64,000 bases of DNA from Geodermatophilus bullaregiensis (lineage in GTDB: Bacteria; Actinomycetota; Actinomycetes; Mycobacteriales; Geodermatophilaceae), in NCBI RefSeq assembly GCF_016907675.1, contig NZ_JAFBCJ010000001.1, forward strand, positions 4,774,001 to 4,838,000. The letters run 5' to 3'. Of the stretch, positions 24,057 to 32,794 are shown one piece after another. How positions within the stretch are numbered: the stretch's first letter is position 1; each line of letters opens with the position of its first letter. Position numbers and translations under genes: made by a program. A model generated the notes under the pieces. That model did not search any database. It was not told where the DNA came from and saw only the letters and a list, made by a program, of their open reading frames with translations.

Positions 24057-25244
24057 GTGCGGATCGTCGTCGTCGGCGCCTCGCTGGCCGGGGTCCGGAC
24101 CGTCGAGGGACTGCGCCGCCGGGGCGGTGACGCCGACGTCGTGCTGATCGGTGCCGAGCCCGGCTCGGCCGACGGCGTGGCCGCCGACCGGCCACCGCTG
24201 TCGAAGGCCTTCCTCGCCGACCCGGCCGTCGCGGCGAAGCCGCTGACCGACCGCGACCGCCTCGGCGCCCTGGGCGTGGAGCTGGTCACCGGCCGGGCGG
24301 TCGACCTCGACCTCGACCGGCGCCGGGTGGGCCTGCACGGCGGGGAGACCGTCGTCTTCGACGCGCTCGTGGTGGCCACCGGTTCCACCCCGCGCACGGT
24401 CCCGGGGCTGGAGCCCCGGCCCGGCGTGCACGTCCTGCGCACCGCCGCCGACGCCGCGGCCGTCCGCGCCGCCTGCCCCACCGGGGCCCGGGTGGTCGTC
24501 GTCGGCGGGGGGTTCATCGGCGCGGAGGTGGCCTGGACGCTGCACTCGCGCGGCCACGCGGTCGCGCTGGTCGAGCCGCTGCCGGCGCTGATGGTCCGCG
24601 GCCTCGGCCAGGAGCTGGGCGGGGCGCTCACCGGCCGGCACGCCGCCGCGGGCGTCGACCTGCACCTGGGCGCCGGCGTCGCGGCGATCGAGGGGGAGGA
24701 GCGGGTCGGTGCCGTCCGGCTCACCGACGGCACGGCGCTGCCGGCCGACGTCGTCGTCCTGGGCCTGGGCACGGTGCCCGAGACCGGCTGGTTGACCGAC
24801 TCGGGCCTGGACCTGCGCGACGGCGTCGTCTGCGACGAGCGGCTGGCCGCGGCCGGCGCCGAGGGCGTGTGGGCGGTGGGCGACGTCGCCCGGTGGCGGC
24901 ACCCGCGCCTGGGCGAGGACGTCCGCGTCGAGCACTGGACCAACGCGGTGGAGACCGCCGGCGTGGTCGCGGCCAACCTCACCGGCACGCCGACCGTGCA
25001 CGACGCCGTCCCCTACGTCTGGAGCGACCAGCTCGGCGCGCGCCTGCAGGTGTTCGGCCGGGTGCGGCCCCAGGACGAGGTGCGCGTGGTCGTCGGCGAC
25101 CTCGACGGCAGCTTCGTCGCGCTCACCGGCGGGGACGGCCTGCTGCGCTCGGCGGTCGGGTTCGGCGCGACCAAGGCGCTGCTGCCCTACCGCAAGCTGC
25201 TCGCCGCCGGCGCCGGCTGGGACGAGGCCCTCTCGGCTGCCTGA
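24057..25244 (+). CDS. NAD(P)H-dependent FAD ferredoxin reductase
   Basis: 395 residues from GTG. The first dinucleotide-binding site is VVVGASLAGVRTVEGLRRRG at the N-terminus, the second VVVVGGGFIGAEVAWTL near 145-160, and FAD contacts in VWAVGDVARWRHP near 275. The C-terminal domain ends AALLPYRKLLAAG-like. It belongs to the rhodocoxin/putidaredoxin reductase family that feeds ferredoxins of class I P450s. It follows the ferredoxin after 9 nt, giving a complete electron chain for the divergent P450s. Confidence 0.93.
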   Translation: MRIVVVGASLAGVRTVEGLRRRGGDADVVLIGAEPGSADGVAADRPPLSKAFLADPAVAAKPLTDRDRLGALGVELVTGRAVDLDLDRRRVGLHGGETVVFDALVVATGSTPRTVPGLEPRPGVHVLRTAADAAAVRAACPTGARVVVVGGGFIGAEVAWTLHSRGHAVALVEPLPALMVRGLGQELGGALTGRHAAAGVDLHLGAGVAAIEGEERVGAVRLTDGTALPADVVVLGLGTVPETGWLTDSGLDLRDGVVCDERLAAAGAEGVWAVGDVARWRHPRLGEDVRVEHWTNAVETAGVVAANLTGTPTVHDAVPYVWSDQLGARLQVFGRVRPQDEVRVVVGDLDGSFVALTGGDGLLRSAVGFGATKALLPYRKLLAAGAGWDEALSAA

Positions 25245-25254
25245 CCGCCGGGCC

Positions 25255-25266
25255 CGTCCGCGGACG
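25255..25266. terminator. Short palindrome between convergent genes
   Basis: CGTCCGCGGACG, a perfect 12-bp palindrome, lies in the 29-nt gap between the ferredoxin reductase and an MFS gene read from the other strand. It may act as a small bidirectional terminator, but the stem is only 6 bp. Confidence 0.3.
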
Positions 25267-25273
25267 TGCGCGC

Positions 25274-26500
25274 TCATGCCGGCGGGGCCCCGGCCGGTTC
25301 GACGGCGGGCGGGCGCCCGGCGATCGCCGGCGGCACCCGCCGCTGGACGACGGCGTAGGAGGCCACCGACAGCGCCATGGCGCCCGCGGTGACCGCCCAC
25401 GGCACGTCGTACCCGCCGGTGAGGTCGGCCAGCGCGCCGAAGGCCAGCGGGGAGACCAGCGCGCCGAGGTAGTAGCCGCACGACATCACCGCCGTCGCCC
25501 GCCCCACCGCGTGCGGGGCCCGGTCGACCGTGACGGCGTGCGCGAACCCGGCGCCGACCATCGCGCAGAGCAGGCCGGCCACCGCGCCGACGGCCACCGC
25601 CGCGAGCCCCAGGTGGGTCCCCGCCCAGAGCAGCAGCGTGCCGCAGAGGCCGACCAGGCACACGAGCGCCGCCGTCCCGGCCCGGGTCCGGGGTCCGCGC
25701 CGCTCGCTGCGGTGCGCCACGAACACCATCGCCACCGTGCCCGTGCCGGTGCCCGCCGCCGACACGAGGCCGGCGGTGACGGGGGAGACCCCGCCGTCGA
25801 CCAGGCTCACCACGAGGAAGGCGCTCAGCGGGTTGGTGCCCACGACGAAGCAGGTCGCGGCCAGCACCACCCAGACGAAGCCGGGCGGCAGCGCCCCGCC
25901 GCGGACCCCGGCCGGGCCGGGAGCGGGTCTCCGGCTGGGCACCCAGAGCAGTGCCAGGACGGCGTTCACCGCGGCCAGCCCGGCCAGCACCAGCACGACG
26001 CCGCGCCAGCCGACGGCGTCGGCCGCGGGCGGGCCGGCCAGCGCCATGACCGTGAGCAGCGCGGGGATCCCCGCCGTCTTCGCCGCGACCGCGGTGGCCG
26101 CCTGGTCCGGACGGGACACCGCGGTCACCGCGACGCTGGTGCCGGCGTTGACGAAGGCGTAGCCGCACCCGGTCACCACGCTGCTGACCAGCAGGGCGGG
26201 GAACGACCCCACCGCGGCGGCCGCGGCGAGCCCGGCGGCGGTGAGCGCCTGGTCGCCGGCCACCCACCAGCGGGCGCCGAGCCGGTCGACCACCCGTGAC
26301 CCGAGCAGCGAGGTCACCCCGGTGGCCCCGTAGAAGACGCCGACGACGAGGCCGAGCTGGGCACCGGTCAGGCCGAGGTCGGCCCGCAGCGCGGCACCGA
26401 GGTAGCCCACGATCGGCATCGGCGCGGCGCCGAGGCCCATCGCCAGCGTGCTCACCGCCAGGACGGCGACCCGCGACGGTGCCGCACGGCTCTCGCTCAT
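25274..26500 (-). CDS. MFS transporter
   Basis: 408 residues with about twelve hydrophobic segments. The loop after TM2 reads GSRVVDRLGARW, the MFS loop 2-3 signature. Start is ATG at 26500; TAGGAT sits 14 nt upstream and would give a very short leader, so translation may rely little on a ribosome site. Probably an exporter or organic-anion/sugar permease. It is convergent with the P450 electron-transfer genes and divergent from another MFS gene. Substrate unknown. Confidence 0.85.
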   Translation of the reverse strand: MSESRAAPSRVAVLAVSTLAMGLGAAPMPIVGYLGAALRADLGLTGAQLGLVVGVFYGATGVTSLLGSRVVDRLGARWWVAGDQALTAAGLAAAAAVGSFPALLVSSVVTGCGYAFVNAGTSVAVTAVSRPDQAATAVAAKTAGIPALLTVMALAGPPAADAVGWRGVVLVLAGLAAVNAVLALLWVPSRRPAPGPAGVRGGALPPGFVWVVLAATCFVVGTNPLSAFLVVSLVDGGVSPVTAGLVSAAGTGTGTVAMVFVAHRSERRGPRTRAGTAALVCLVGLCGTLLLWAGTHLGLAAVAVGAVAGLLCAMVGAGFAHAVTVDRAPHAVGRATAVMSCGYYLGALVSPLAFGALADLTGGYDVPWAVTAGAMALSVASYAVVQRRVPPAIAGRPPAVEPAGAPPA

Positions 26501-26637
26501 CAGTACTCATGTTTATCCTAGTTCGGGCGCGCGCGACATCCCCGTCGGCGCGGGGACGCGGTGGCGGCGACACCGCGGGTGAGCCGACTCACCGCGCGGG
26601 CGGGAACAACCCGGAGCGGGTCGCTGTCGTCCCCTGG

Positions 26638-27972
26638 GTGACGCCCCCGACGCCCGCCCGCACCCCGCTGCGCGCCTACGCCGTGTGGCTCACCGCCCTG
26701 ACGGCCTACGTCGTCGCCGTGTTCCACCGGGCCTCCCTCGGCGTGGCCGGGGTGGAGGCCCAGGAGCGCTTCTCCGCCGGGGCGTCGGCGGTCTCGCTGT
26801 TCCTGGTGCTGCAGCTGACGGTCTACGCGGGCCTGCAGGTGCCGGTCGGGGTGGCGGTGGACCGGTTCGGGTCGCGCCGGCTCATCCTGGCCGGCGGGCT
26901 CACCATGGCCGCCGGGCAGCTGGTGCTCGCGCTGGCCACCGACGTCCCGACCGCCGTCGCGGCGCGCGTGCTGGTCGGCGCCGGCGACGCGATGACGTTC
27001 ATCAGCGTGCTGCGGGTCATCGCCTTCTGGTTCCCCGGCCGCACCGTCCCGCTGGTCACCCAGCTCACCGGCATCCTCGGCCAGGTCGGGCAGATCGTGG
27101 CCGCCTACCCGCTGGTCGCGCTGCTGCACGCGGCCGGCTGGCGCAGCACCTTCCTCGGGGCCGCGGCCGTCGGCGTCCTCGCCGTCGCCCTCGTGCTCAC
27201 CACGCTGCGCGACGCGCCGCCCGGGACGGTGGCCACCACCCCGGCCGGCCTGGCCGAGGTGCGCCGCAGCCTGGCGCTGACCTGGCGCGAGCCCGGCACC
27301 CGCATCGGCCTCTACACCCACCTGGTCACCCAGTTCTCCGGGACGGTGTTCGCCCTGCTGTGGGGCTATCCCTTCCTCGTCGTCGGCCAGGGCCTGTCCC
27401 CGGCGACGGCCGCCGGCCTGCTCACCCTGCTCGTGCTCGTCGGCATGGGCGTCGGCCCGCTGCTGGGCCGGCTGTGCGGCCGGTGGCCGCTGCGCCGCTC
27501 GGTGCTGGTGCTCGCCATCCTCGCCGCCACGGCCGCCGTCTGGACGGTGGTGCTGCTGTGGCCCGGCCGGGCGCCGCTGTGGCTGCTGGTCGTGCTGGTC
27601 CTGGTGCTCGGCACCAACGGCCCGGGCTCGATGATCGGCTTCGACTTCGCGCGCACCTGGAACCCGGCCGAGCGCCAGGGCAGCGCCAACGGGGTGGTCA
27701 ACGTCGGCGGCTTCGTCGCCTCGCTGCTGACCGTGCTGGCCATCGGCGCGGTGCTCGACGTCCTCACGCCCGGCGGCTCGACCGGCTACGACCTCGACGC
27801 CTTCCGCGCCGCCTTCGCCGTCCAGTACGTGTTCTGGGCGGTCGGCCTGGTCGGCGTGCTGCGCCACCGGAAGGCGCTGCGCGCCCGGATGGCCGACGAC
27901 GGCGTCGTCCTCGCGCCGCTGCACGTGGCCGTCGGCGCCCGACTGCGCGGGGAGTCGGCCTACCACCGCTGA
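26638..27972 (+). CDS. MFS transporter (nitrate/sialate-type fold)
   Basis: 444 residues if started at GTG 26638, which gives a short cytoplasmic tail (TPPTPARTPLRAYAVWLTAL) before TM1; the reading frame is open further upstream, so the start is uncertain. Twelve hydrophobic segments and the loop 2-3 motif GVAVDRFGSRRLILAGG support MFS. The C-terminal half contains NGPGSMIGFDFARTWNP, a form I associate with actinobacterial MFS proteins of unclear substrate. Divergent from the MFS gene at 25274. Confidence 0.85.
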   Translation: MTPPTPARTPLRAYAVWLTALTAYVVAVFHRASLGVAGVEAQERFSAGASAVSLFLVLQLTVYAGLQVPVGVAVDRFGSRRLILAGGLTMAAGQLVLALATDVPTAVAARVLVGAGDAMTFISVLRVIAFWFPGRTVPLVTQLTGILGQVGQIVAAYPLVALLHAAGWRSTFLGAAAVGVLAVALVLTTLRDAPPGTVATTPAGLAEVRRSLALTWREPGTRIGLYTHLVTQFSGTVFALLWGYPFLVVGQGLSPATAAGLLTLLVLVGMGVGPLLGRLCGRWPLRRSVLVLAILAATAAVWTVVLLWPGRAPLWLLVVLVLVLGTNGPGSMIGFDFARTWNPAERQGSANGVVNVGGFVASLLTVLAIGAVLDVLTPGGSTGYDLDAFRAAFAVQYVFWAVGLVGVLRHRKALRARMADDGVVLAPLHVAVGARLRGESAYHR

Positions 27973-28020
27973 CCCGGCAGGGGTCGCGCGTCCCCGCCGT
28001 CCTCGGCACGATCACCGGAC

Positions 28021-29568
28021 ATGGACGTGGTGGTCGGGCTGGACTCGGGGACGACGGCCACCAAGGCGGTGACCGCGGGCACCGACGCCCACGTCCGCGA
28101 CGTGGTCAGCGTCGGCTACCCGCTGTCGGTCCCCGCGCCCGGCCGCGCCGAGCTCGACGCGCACCGCCTGGCCGACGCCGCCGTCGAGGCCCTGGCCGCC
28201 GTCGCCGCGCGCGCCCGCGAACGCGGCGACCGGGTCGTCGGCGTCAGCCTGTCGGCGGCCATGCACGGCCTGGTCCCCATGGACGACGACGGCCGGCCGC
28301 TGGGCCCACTGGTCACCTGGGCCGACGACCGCGCCGCCGGGTACGCCGAGGCGCTGCGCCGCGACGGCCGCGCCGGCGGCCTGCACGAGCGCACGGGGAC
28401 GCCGGTGCACCCCATGTCGCCGCTGCTCAAGCTCGCCTCGCTGCGGGCCGACGACCCCGACCGGCTGGCCGGGGTCCCGCGCTGGGGCGGCGTCAAGGAG
28501 CTCGTCGTCTCGGCGCTGCGCGGCGGACCCCAGGTGCTCGACCGGTCCTGCGCCTCGGCCACCGGCCTCTACGGCATCCGCACCGGGCGGTGGGACCCCG
28601 AGGCGCTCGCGGTCGCCGGCGTCCGGGCCGGGCAGCTCGGTGAGGTCCTCCCGACGACGGCGGTGCTGCGCGGACTGCGCCCCGACGTGGCGGGCGCGAC
28701 GGGCCTCCCCGAGGACACCCCGCTGGTCCTCGGCGCCTCCGACGGCGTGCTGGCCAACCTCGGCATCGGCGCCGTCCGCCCCGAGGTGGCCGCCGTGTCG
28801 CTCGGCACCAGCGGCGCGATGCGGGTCGTCGTCCCCGCCCCGACCGCCGACCCCGCGCACCGGCTGTTCTGCTACGCCCTCACCGACGAGCACTGGGTGG
28901 TCGGCGGCGCGGTCAACAACGGCGGCTCGGTGGTGCGCTGGGCCGCCCAGGCGCTCGCCGCCGGCGACGGCCCGCCGCCGGAGCGCGAGGCGGCCGACGA
29001 GGTCGACGCCCGGCTGCTCGCCGAGGCCGCGGAGGTCCCGCCCGGCAGCGCCGGACTGCTCTGCCTGCCCTACCTGCTGGGGGAGCGGGCGCCGTGGTGG
29101 CGCTCCGGGCTGCGTGGCGCCTACGTCGGGCTGCGCCGCGAGCACCGCCGTCCGCACCTGGTGCGCGCCGCGGTCGAGGGGGTCTGCCAGCAGCTGGCGC
29201 TGGTCCGCGACGCCTTCTCGGCCACCGGCCTGCCCGTCTCGGAGGTCCGCGCGACCGGCGGGGCGGTCGCCTCCCCGCTGTGGGTCGCGACACTCGCCGC
29301 GGCGCTGGACCTGCCGGTGCGCATCGCCGACTCCCCGGAGGGCACCGGGCTCGGCGCCTGCCTGCTGGGCCTGCACGCGCTCGGCGCGCTGCCCGACCTG
29401 GACGCGGCCACGGCGCTGGTCGGGGTCTCCGACCCCGTCGAGCCCGACCCCGCGGCCGCCGACCTGTACCGGCGCACGCGCCCGCTGGTCGAGCAGTCCA
29501 CGCGGGCGCTGGCCGAGGTGCTCACCACGCTCGACACCCTCGACGACACCCCCGGCCACCCCGGCTGA
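28021..29568 (+). CDS. gntK: Gluconokinase-like FGGY carbohydrate kinase
   Basis: 515 residues. The N-terminal phosphate loop is VVGLDSGTTATKAV; CWTWADDR-like TWADDRA near 100 and the second domain SLGTSGAMRVVV near 260-272 are FGGY features. The order matches gluconate kinases of this family, which phosphorylate D-gluconate with ATP to 6-phosphogluconate. The next gene is a GntP-type permease, which supports gluconate or a related sugar acid as substrate. Start ATG at 28021 lacks an obvious ribosome site. Confidence 0.87.
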   Translation: MDVVVGLDSGTTATKAVTAGTDAHVRDVVSVGYPLSVPAPGRAELDAHRLADAAVEALAAVAARARERGDRVVGVSLSAAMHGLVPMDDDGRPLGPLVTWADDRAAGYAEALRRDGRAGGLHERTGTPVHPMSPLLKLASLRADDPDRLAGVPRWGGVKELVVSALRGGPQVLDRSCASATGLYGIRTGRWDPEALAVAGVRAGQLGEVLPTTAVLRGLRPDVAGATGLPEDTPLVLGASDGVLANLGIGAVRPEVAAVSLGTSGAMRVVVPAPTADPAHRLFCYALTDEHWVVGGAVNNGGSVVRWAAQALAAGDGPPPEREAADEVDARLLAEAAEVPPGSAGLLCLPYLLGERAPWWRSGLRGAYVGLRREHRRPHLVRAAVEGVCQQLALVRDAFSATGLPVSEVRATGGAVASPLWVATLAAALDLPVRIADSPEGTGLGACLLGLHALGALPDLDAATALVGVSDPVEPDPAAADLYRRTRPLVEQSTRALAEVLTTLDTLDDTPGHPG

Positions 29569-29594
29569 CCCCGCCCGACCACCAGGAGGAGCCC

Positions 29595-31055
29595 GTGCCC
29601 GAGGTCGAACCGGTCCTGAGCGCCGGACCGCTGCTGCTCATCGCCGCCGCCGCGGTCGGCGTGCTGCTGTTCCTGATCATGAAGCTGAAGCTGCACGCCT
29701 TCCTGGCGCTGGTGCTCATCAGCCTGCTGGTGGCGCTGGCCACCCGGATCCCGATCGAGGACGTGGTCACCACCCTGACCAGCGGGTTCGGCACCACGCT
29801 GGCCAGCGTCGCGCTGCTGGTGGGCCTGGGTGCGATGCTCGGCCGGCTGCTGGAGCACAGCGGCGGGGCGCAGGTGCTCGCCGACAGCCTGATCGGCCGG
29901 TTCGGCGAGAAGCGCGCGCCGCTGGCGCTGGGCGTGGCCGCGCTGCTGTTCGGCTTCCCGATCTTCTTCGACGCCGGGCTGGTCGTCTTCCTGCCGATCG
30001 TGTTCACCGTCGCCCGCCGGCTGGGCGGCTCGCTGCTGACCTACGGCCTGCCGACCGCCGGCGCCTTCGCCGTCATGCACGCCTTCGTGCCACCGCACCC
30101 CGGTCCGGTCGCGGCCGCCGAGCTGATCGGCGCCGACATCGGGCTGGTCCTGGTCTTCGGCCTGGTCATCGGGCTGCCCACCTGGTACCTGGGGGGCTAC
30201 CTGTTCGGCCTGTGGGCCGGCCGCCGGTACGACGTCGCGGTCCCCGACATCACGGCGGACGAGCCGAGGACGGCCGACGACGAGCCCGACCCCTCGGTCG
30301 AGGGCACCTCGCCGGCGATCGCGTCCGCGGGCGGGCAGCGCACCGGGACGGCGACCCGCCCGGCACCGCCGCGCTTCGGCACGGTCGTCGGCATCCTGCT
30401 GCTGCCGCTGGTGCTCATCTTCCTGAACACCGGGCTGAGCACGCTGGCCACCGCCGGCGCGGTGGACGAGGGCTCGTTGCTCGTGCGGACCGGGCAGCTG
30501 GTCGGTGCCACCCCGGTCGCCCTGCTGGTCACCGTGCTCGTGGCGATGGTCGTGCTCGGCATCCGGCGCGGGGAGAGCGGCGCGCAGGTGGAGTCGATCG
30601 TCAACAGCGCCCTCGGCCCGGTCTGCGCGATCATCCTGATCACCGGCGCGGGCGGCATGTTCGGCGGCGTGCTGCGCGCCAGCGGCATCGGGACGGCGCT
30701 GGCCGACGTCCTCGGCGACATCGGGCTGCCGGTCATCGTGGCCGCCTTCGTCATCTCGGTGCTGCTGCGGGTCGCCCAGGGCTCGGCGACGGTCGCCCTG
30801 ACCACCGCCGCCGGGCTGATGGCCCCGGTGGTGGAGGCCACCGACGGGTTGTCCTCGGTCGACCTCGCGCTGATCGTCATCGCGATCGCCGGCGGCGCCA
30901 CCGTGCTCTCGCACGTCAACGACTCCGGGTTCTGGCTGGTCAGCCGCTTCTTCCAGATGGACGAGAAGACGACGCTCAAGACCTGGACGGTGATGGAGAC
31001 GCTGCTCGGCACCATCGGCTTCGTCCTGGCCCTGGTGCTCGGCTTCTTCCTCTGA
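29595..31055 (+). CDS. gntP: Gluconate:H+ symporter, GntP family
   Basis: 486 residues from GTG with AGGAGGAG 5 nt upstream. Many hydrophobic segments, with the family signatures FGFPIFFDAGLVVFLPIVFTVAR near 120-140 and MHAFVPPHPGPVAAAELIGAD near 160. A hydrophilic loop (DEPRTADDEPDPSVEG region) near 215-250 connects the halves, as in GntP proteins. Imports gluconate or similar hydroxy acids with protons. Directly follows the kinase, so uptake and phosphorylation are coupled. Confidence 0.92.
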   Translation: MPEVEPVLSAGPLLLIAAAAVGVLLFLIMKLKLHAFLALVLISLLVALATRIPIEDVVTTLTSGFGTTLASVALLVGLGAMLGRLLEHSGGAQVLADSLIGRFGEKRAPLALGVAALLFGFPIFFDAGLVVFLPIVFTVARRLGGSLLTYGLPTAGAFAVMHAFVPPHPGPVAAAELIGADIGLVLVFGLVIGLPTWYLGGYLFGLWAGRRYDVAVPDITADEPRTADDEPDPSVEGTSPAIASAGGQRTGTATRPAPPRFGTVVGILLLPLVLIFLNTGLSTLATAGAVDEGSLLVRTGQLVGATPVALLVTVLVAMVVLGIRRGESGAQVESIVNSALGPVCAIILITGAGGMFGGVLRASGIGTALADVLGDIGLPVIVAAFVISVLLRVAQGSATVALTTAAGLMAPVVEATDGLSSVDLALIVIAIAGGATVLSHVNDSGFWLVSRFFQMDEKTTLKTWTVMETLLGTIGFVLALVLGFFL

Positions 31056-31144
31056 CGCCGCACTCCCTGTCCGCCGGGCGTCCCCGGGGCCACGATGGCC
31101 CTCCGGGGCCGACCGGGGCCGCGACGGAGCGGGGAGGGGCTGTC

Positions 31145-32722
31145 ATGAGGGGTGCCGGACGGGCCGCGGTGGCCGGGCTCGGGGCGGTCGCGGCGGTGGC
31201 CGCCCGCGACCTGCTGCAGCGGGAGCACACGCTGCTGCGCAACTTCCCGGTGCTCGGGCACGCCCGCTACCTGCTGGAGTCGATCGGGCCGGAGCTGCGG
31301 CAGTACCTGGTGGCCGGCGACAACGAGGAGCGGCCCTTCACCCGCGACCAGCGCCGGTGGGTCTACGCGTCGGCCAAGCGCGAGAACAACTACTTCGGCT
31401 TCGGCACCGACAACGACCTCGAGTACACCGCCGGGTACGCGGTCATCAACCACCGCACCTTCGGCCGCGCCGTCCCGCCGTCGCACCCGGCGTCGGCCGC
31501 CGACGTCTCCCTGCCCTCGGCGAAGGTGCTCGGCGGCCCGCGCGGCCGGGCCCACGCGTTCCGCCCGGCGTCGGTGGTCAACGTCTCCGCGATGAGCTTC
31601 GGCTCGCTGTCCGGGGCGGCCGTCGAGGCGCTGAACCGCGGTGCGGCCCTGGCCGGGTGCCTGCACAACACCGGCGAGGGCGGGCTGTCGGTCCACCACC
31701 GGCACGGCGGCGACCTGGTCCTGCAGCTCGGCACCGCCTACTTCGGCTGCCGCGACGAGGAGGGCCGCTTCGACCTCGGCCGGCTGCGCGACCTGGTGGC
31801 CGGCGCCCCGGTGCGGGCGGTGGAGATCAAGCTCAGCCAGGGCGCCAAGCCGGGGCTGGGCGGCGTGCTCCCGGCGGCGAAGGTGTCCGCCGAGATCGCC
31901 GCGGCCCGCGGGGTGCGCGAGGGGGTCGACTGCGTGAGCCCGTCGCGGCACGCGGAGTTCAGCGACGTCGATAGCCTGCTGGACTGGGTGGAGCTGCTCG
32001 CCGCCGAGACGGGTCTGCCGGTGGGCATCAAGTCCGCCGTCGGCGACATGGCGTTCTGGGACGAGCTCACCGAGCTGATGGCCACGACCGGCCGCGGCGT
32101 CGACTTCGTGACCGTCGACGGTGGCGAGGGCGGCACCGGCGCCGCGCCGCTGATCTTCACCGACTCGGTGTCCCTGCCGTTCCAGCTCGGCTTCGCGCGG
32201 GTCTACGCGGCCTTCGCGCGGCGCGGCCTGGCCGAGCAGGTGACCTTCACGGGCGGGGGCAAGCTCGGCCTGCCGGACAACGCCGTCGTCGCCTTCGCCC
32301 TCGGCTGCGACACGGTCAACGTCGCCCGCGAGGCGATGCTGGCGATCGGCTGCATCCAGGCGCAGAAGTGCCACACCGACACCTGCCCGACCGGCGTCGC
32401 CACCCAGAACGCGTGGCTCGCGCACGGCCTGGACCCGGCGCTGAAGTCGGTGCGGCTGGCCAACTACCTGGCCACGCTGCGCCGGGACCTGCTCAAGGTC
32501 GCCGAGGCCTGCGGCGTCGAGCACCCCGGGCTCATCGACACCGGCTCGGTGGAGATCCTCGACGGGCGCACCGCGTCGACGCCGCTCGGGGACGTGTACG
32601 GCTACGAGCCCGGCTGGGGGCTGCCCTCGGCCGCCGACCGGGCGGAGATCGTCCGGATCATGACGGCGGAGGACAGCCCCCAGGGCGGTGCCGCGGCCCC
32701 GTCCGAGGACGCCGCGGGCTGA
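31145..32722 (+). CDS. FMN-binding glutamate synthase family protein
   Basis: 525 residues from ATG with GGGGAGGGG upstream. A short N-terminal hydrophobic stretch (AAVAGLGAVAAVAARDLL) may anchor it. The rest is the FMN domain of glutamate synthase: VVNVSAMSFGSLSGAAVEALNRGA, KLSQGAKPGLGG, and VDGGEGGTGAAPL. CIQAQKCHTDTCPTGVATQ gives the C-x5-C-x4-C iron-sulfur ligand spacing. No glutaminase domain is present, so it is an orphan single-domain enzyme; its reaction is unknown. Not obviously linked to the gluconate genes. Confidence 0.87.
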   Translation: MRGAGRAAVAGLGAVAAVAARDLLQREHTLLRNFPVLGHARYLLESIGPELRQYLVAGDNEERPFTRDQRRWVYASAKRENNYFGFGTDNDLEYTAGYAVINHRTFGRAVPPSHPASAADVSLPSAKVLGGPRGRAHAFRPASVVNVSAMSFGSLSGAAVEALNRGAALAGCLHNTGEGGLSVHHRHGGDLVLQLGTAYFGCRDEEGRFDLGRLRDLVAGAPVRAVEIKLSQGAKPGLGGVLPAAKVSAEIAAARGVREGVDCVSPSRHAEFSDVDSLLDWVELLAAETGLPVGIKSAVGDMAFWDELTELMATTGRGVDFVTVDGGEGGTGAAPLIFTDSVSLPFQLGFARVYAAFARRGLAEQVTFTGGGKLGLPDNAVVAFALGCDTVNVAREAMLAIGCIQAQKCHTDTCPTGVATQNAWLAHGLDPALKSVRLANYLATLRRDLLKVAEACGVEHPGLIDTGSVEILDGRTASTPLGDVYGYEPGWGLPSAADRAEIVRIMTAEDSPQGGAAAPSEDAAG

Positions 32723-32794
32723 GGGGAGGACCCCCTTCTCCCCACCCCTCGCACGCTCGGGGCGGTGCCCTGGAGGGGGCCGGGGTCCTCCCTC
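32721..32794. terminator. Bidirectional terminator-like inverted repeat
   Basis: GAGGGGAGGACCCC (32721-32734) pairs with GGGGTCCTCCCTC (32782-32794), one base short, around a 47-nt GC-rich loop that contains CTCGCACGCTCGG. It lies between convergent genes. Parts of it recur at 37211-37266. Confidence 0.55.

Noticed and set aside
20224-25244. Secondary-metabolite biosynthetic cluster because of two P450s and a nearby methyltransferase
   Set aside because: No polyketide, peptide or terpene synthase is present. The surrounding genes are CoA-catabolic, and mycofactocin-type SDRs favour degradation.
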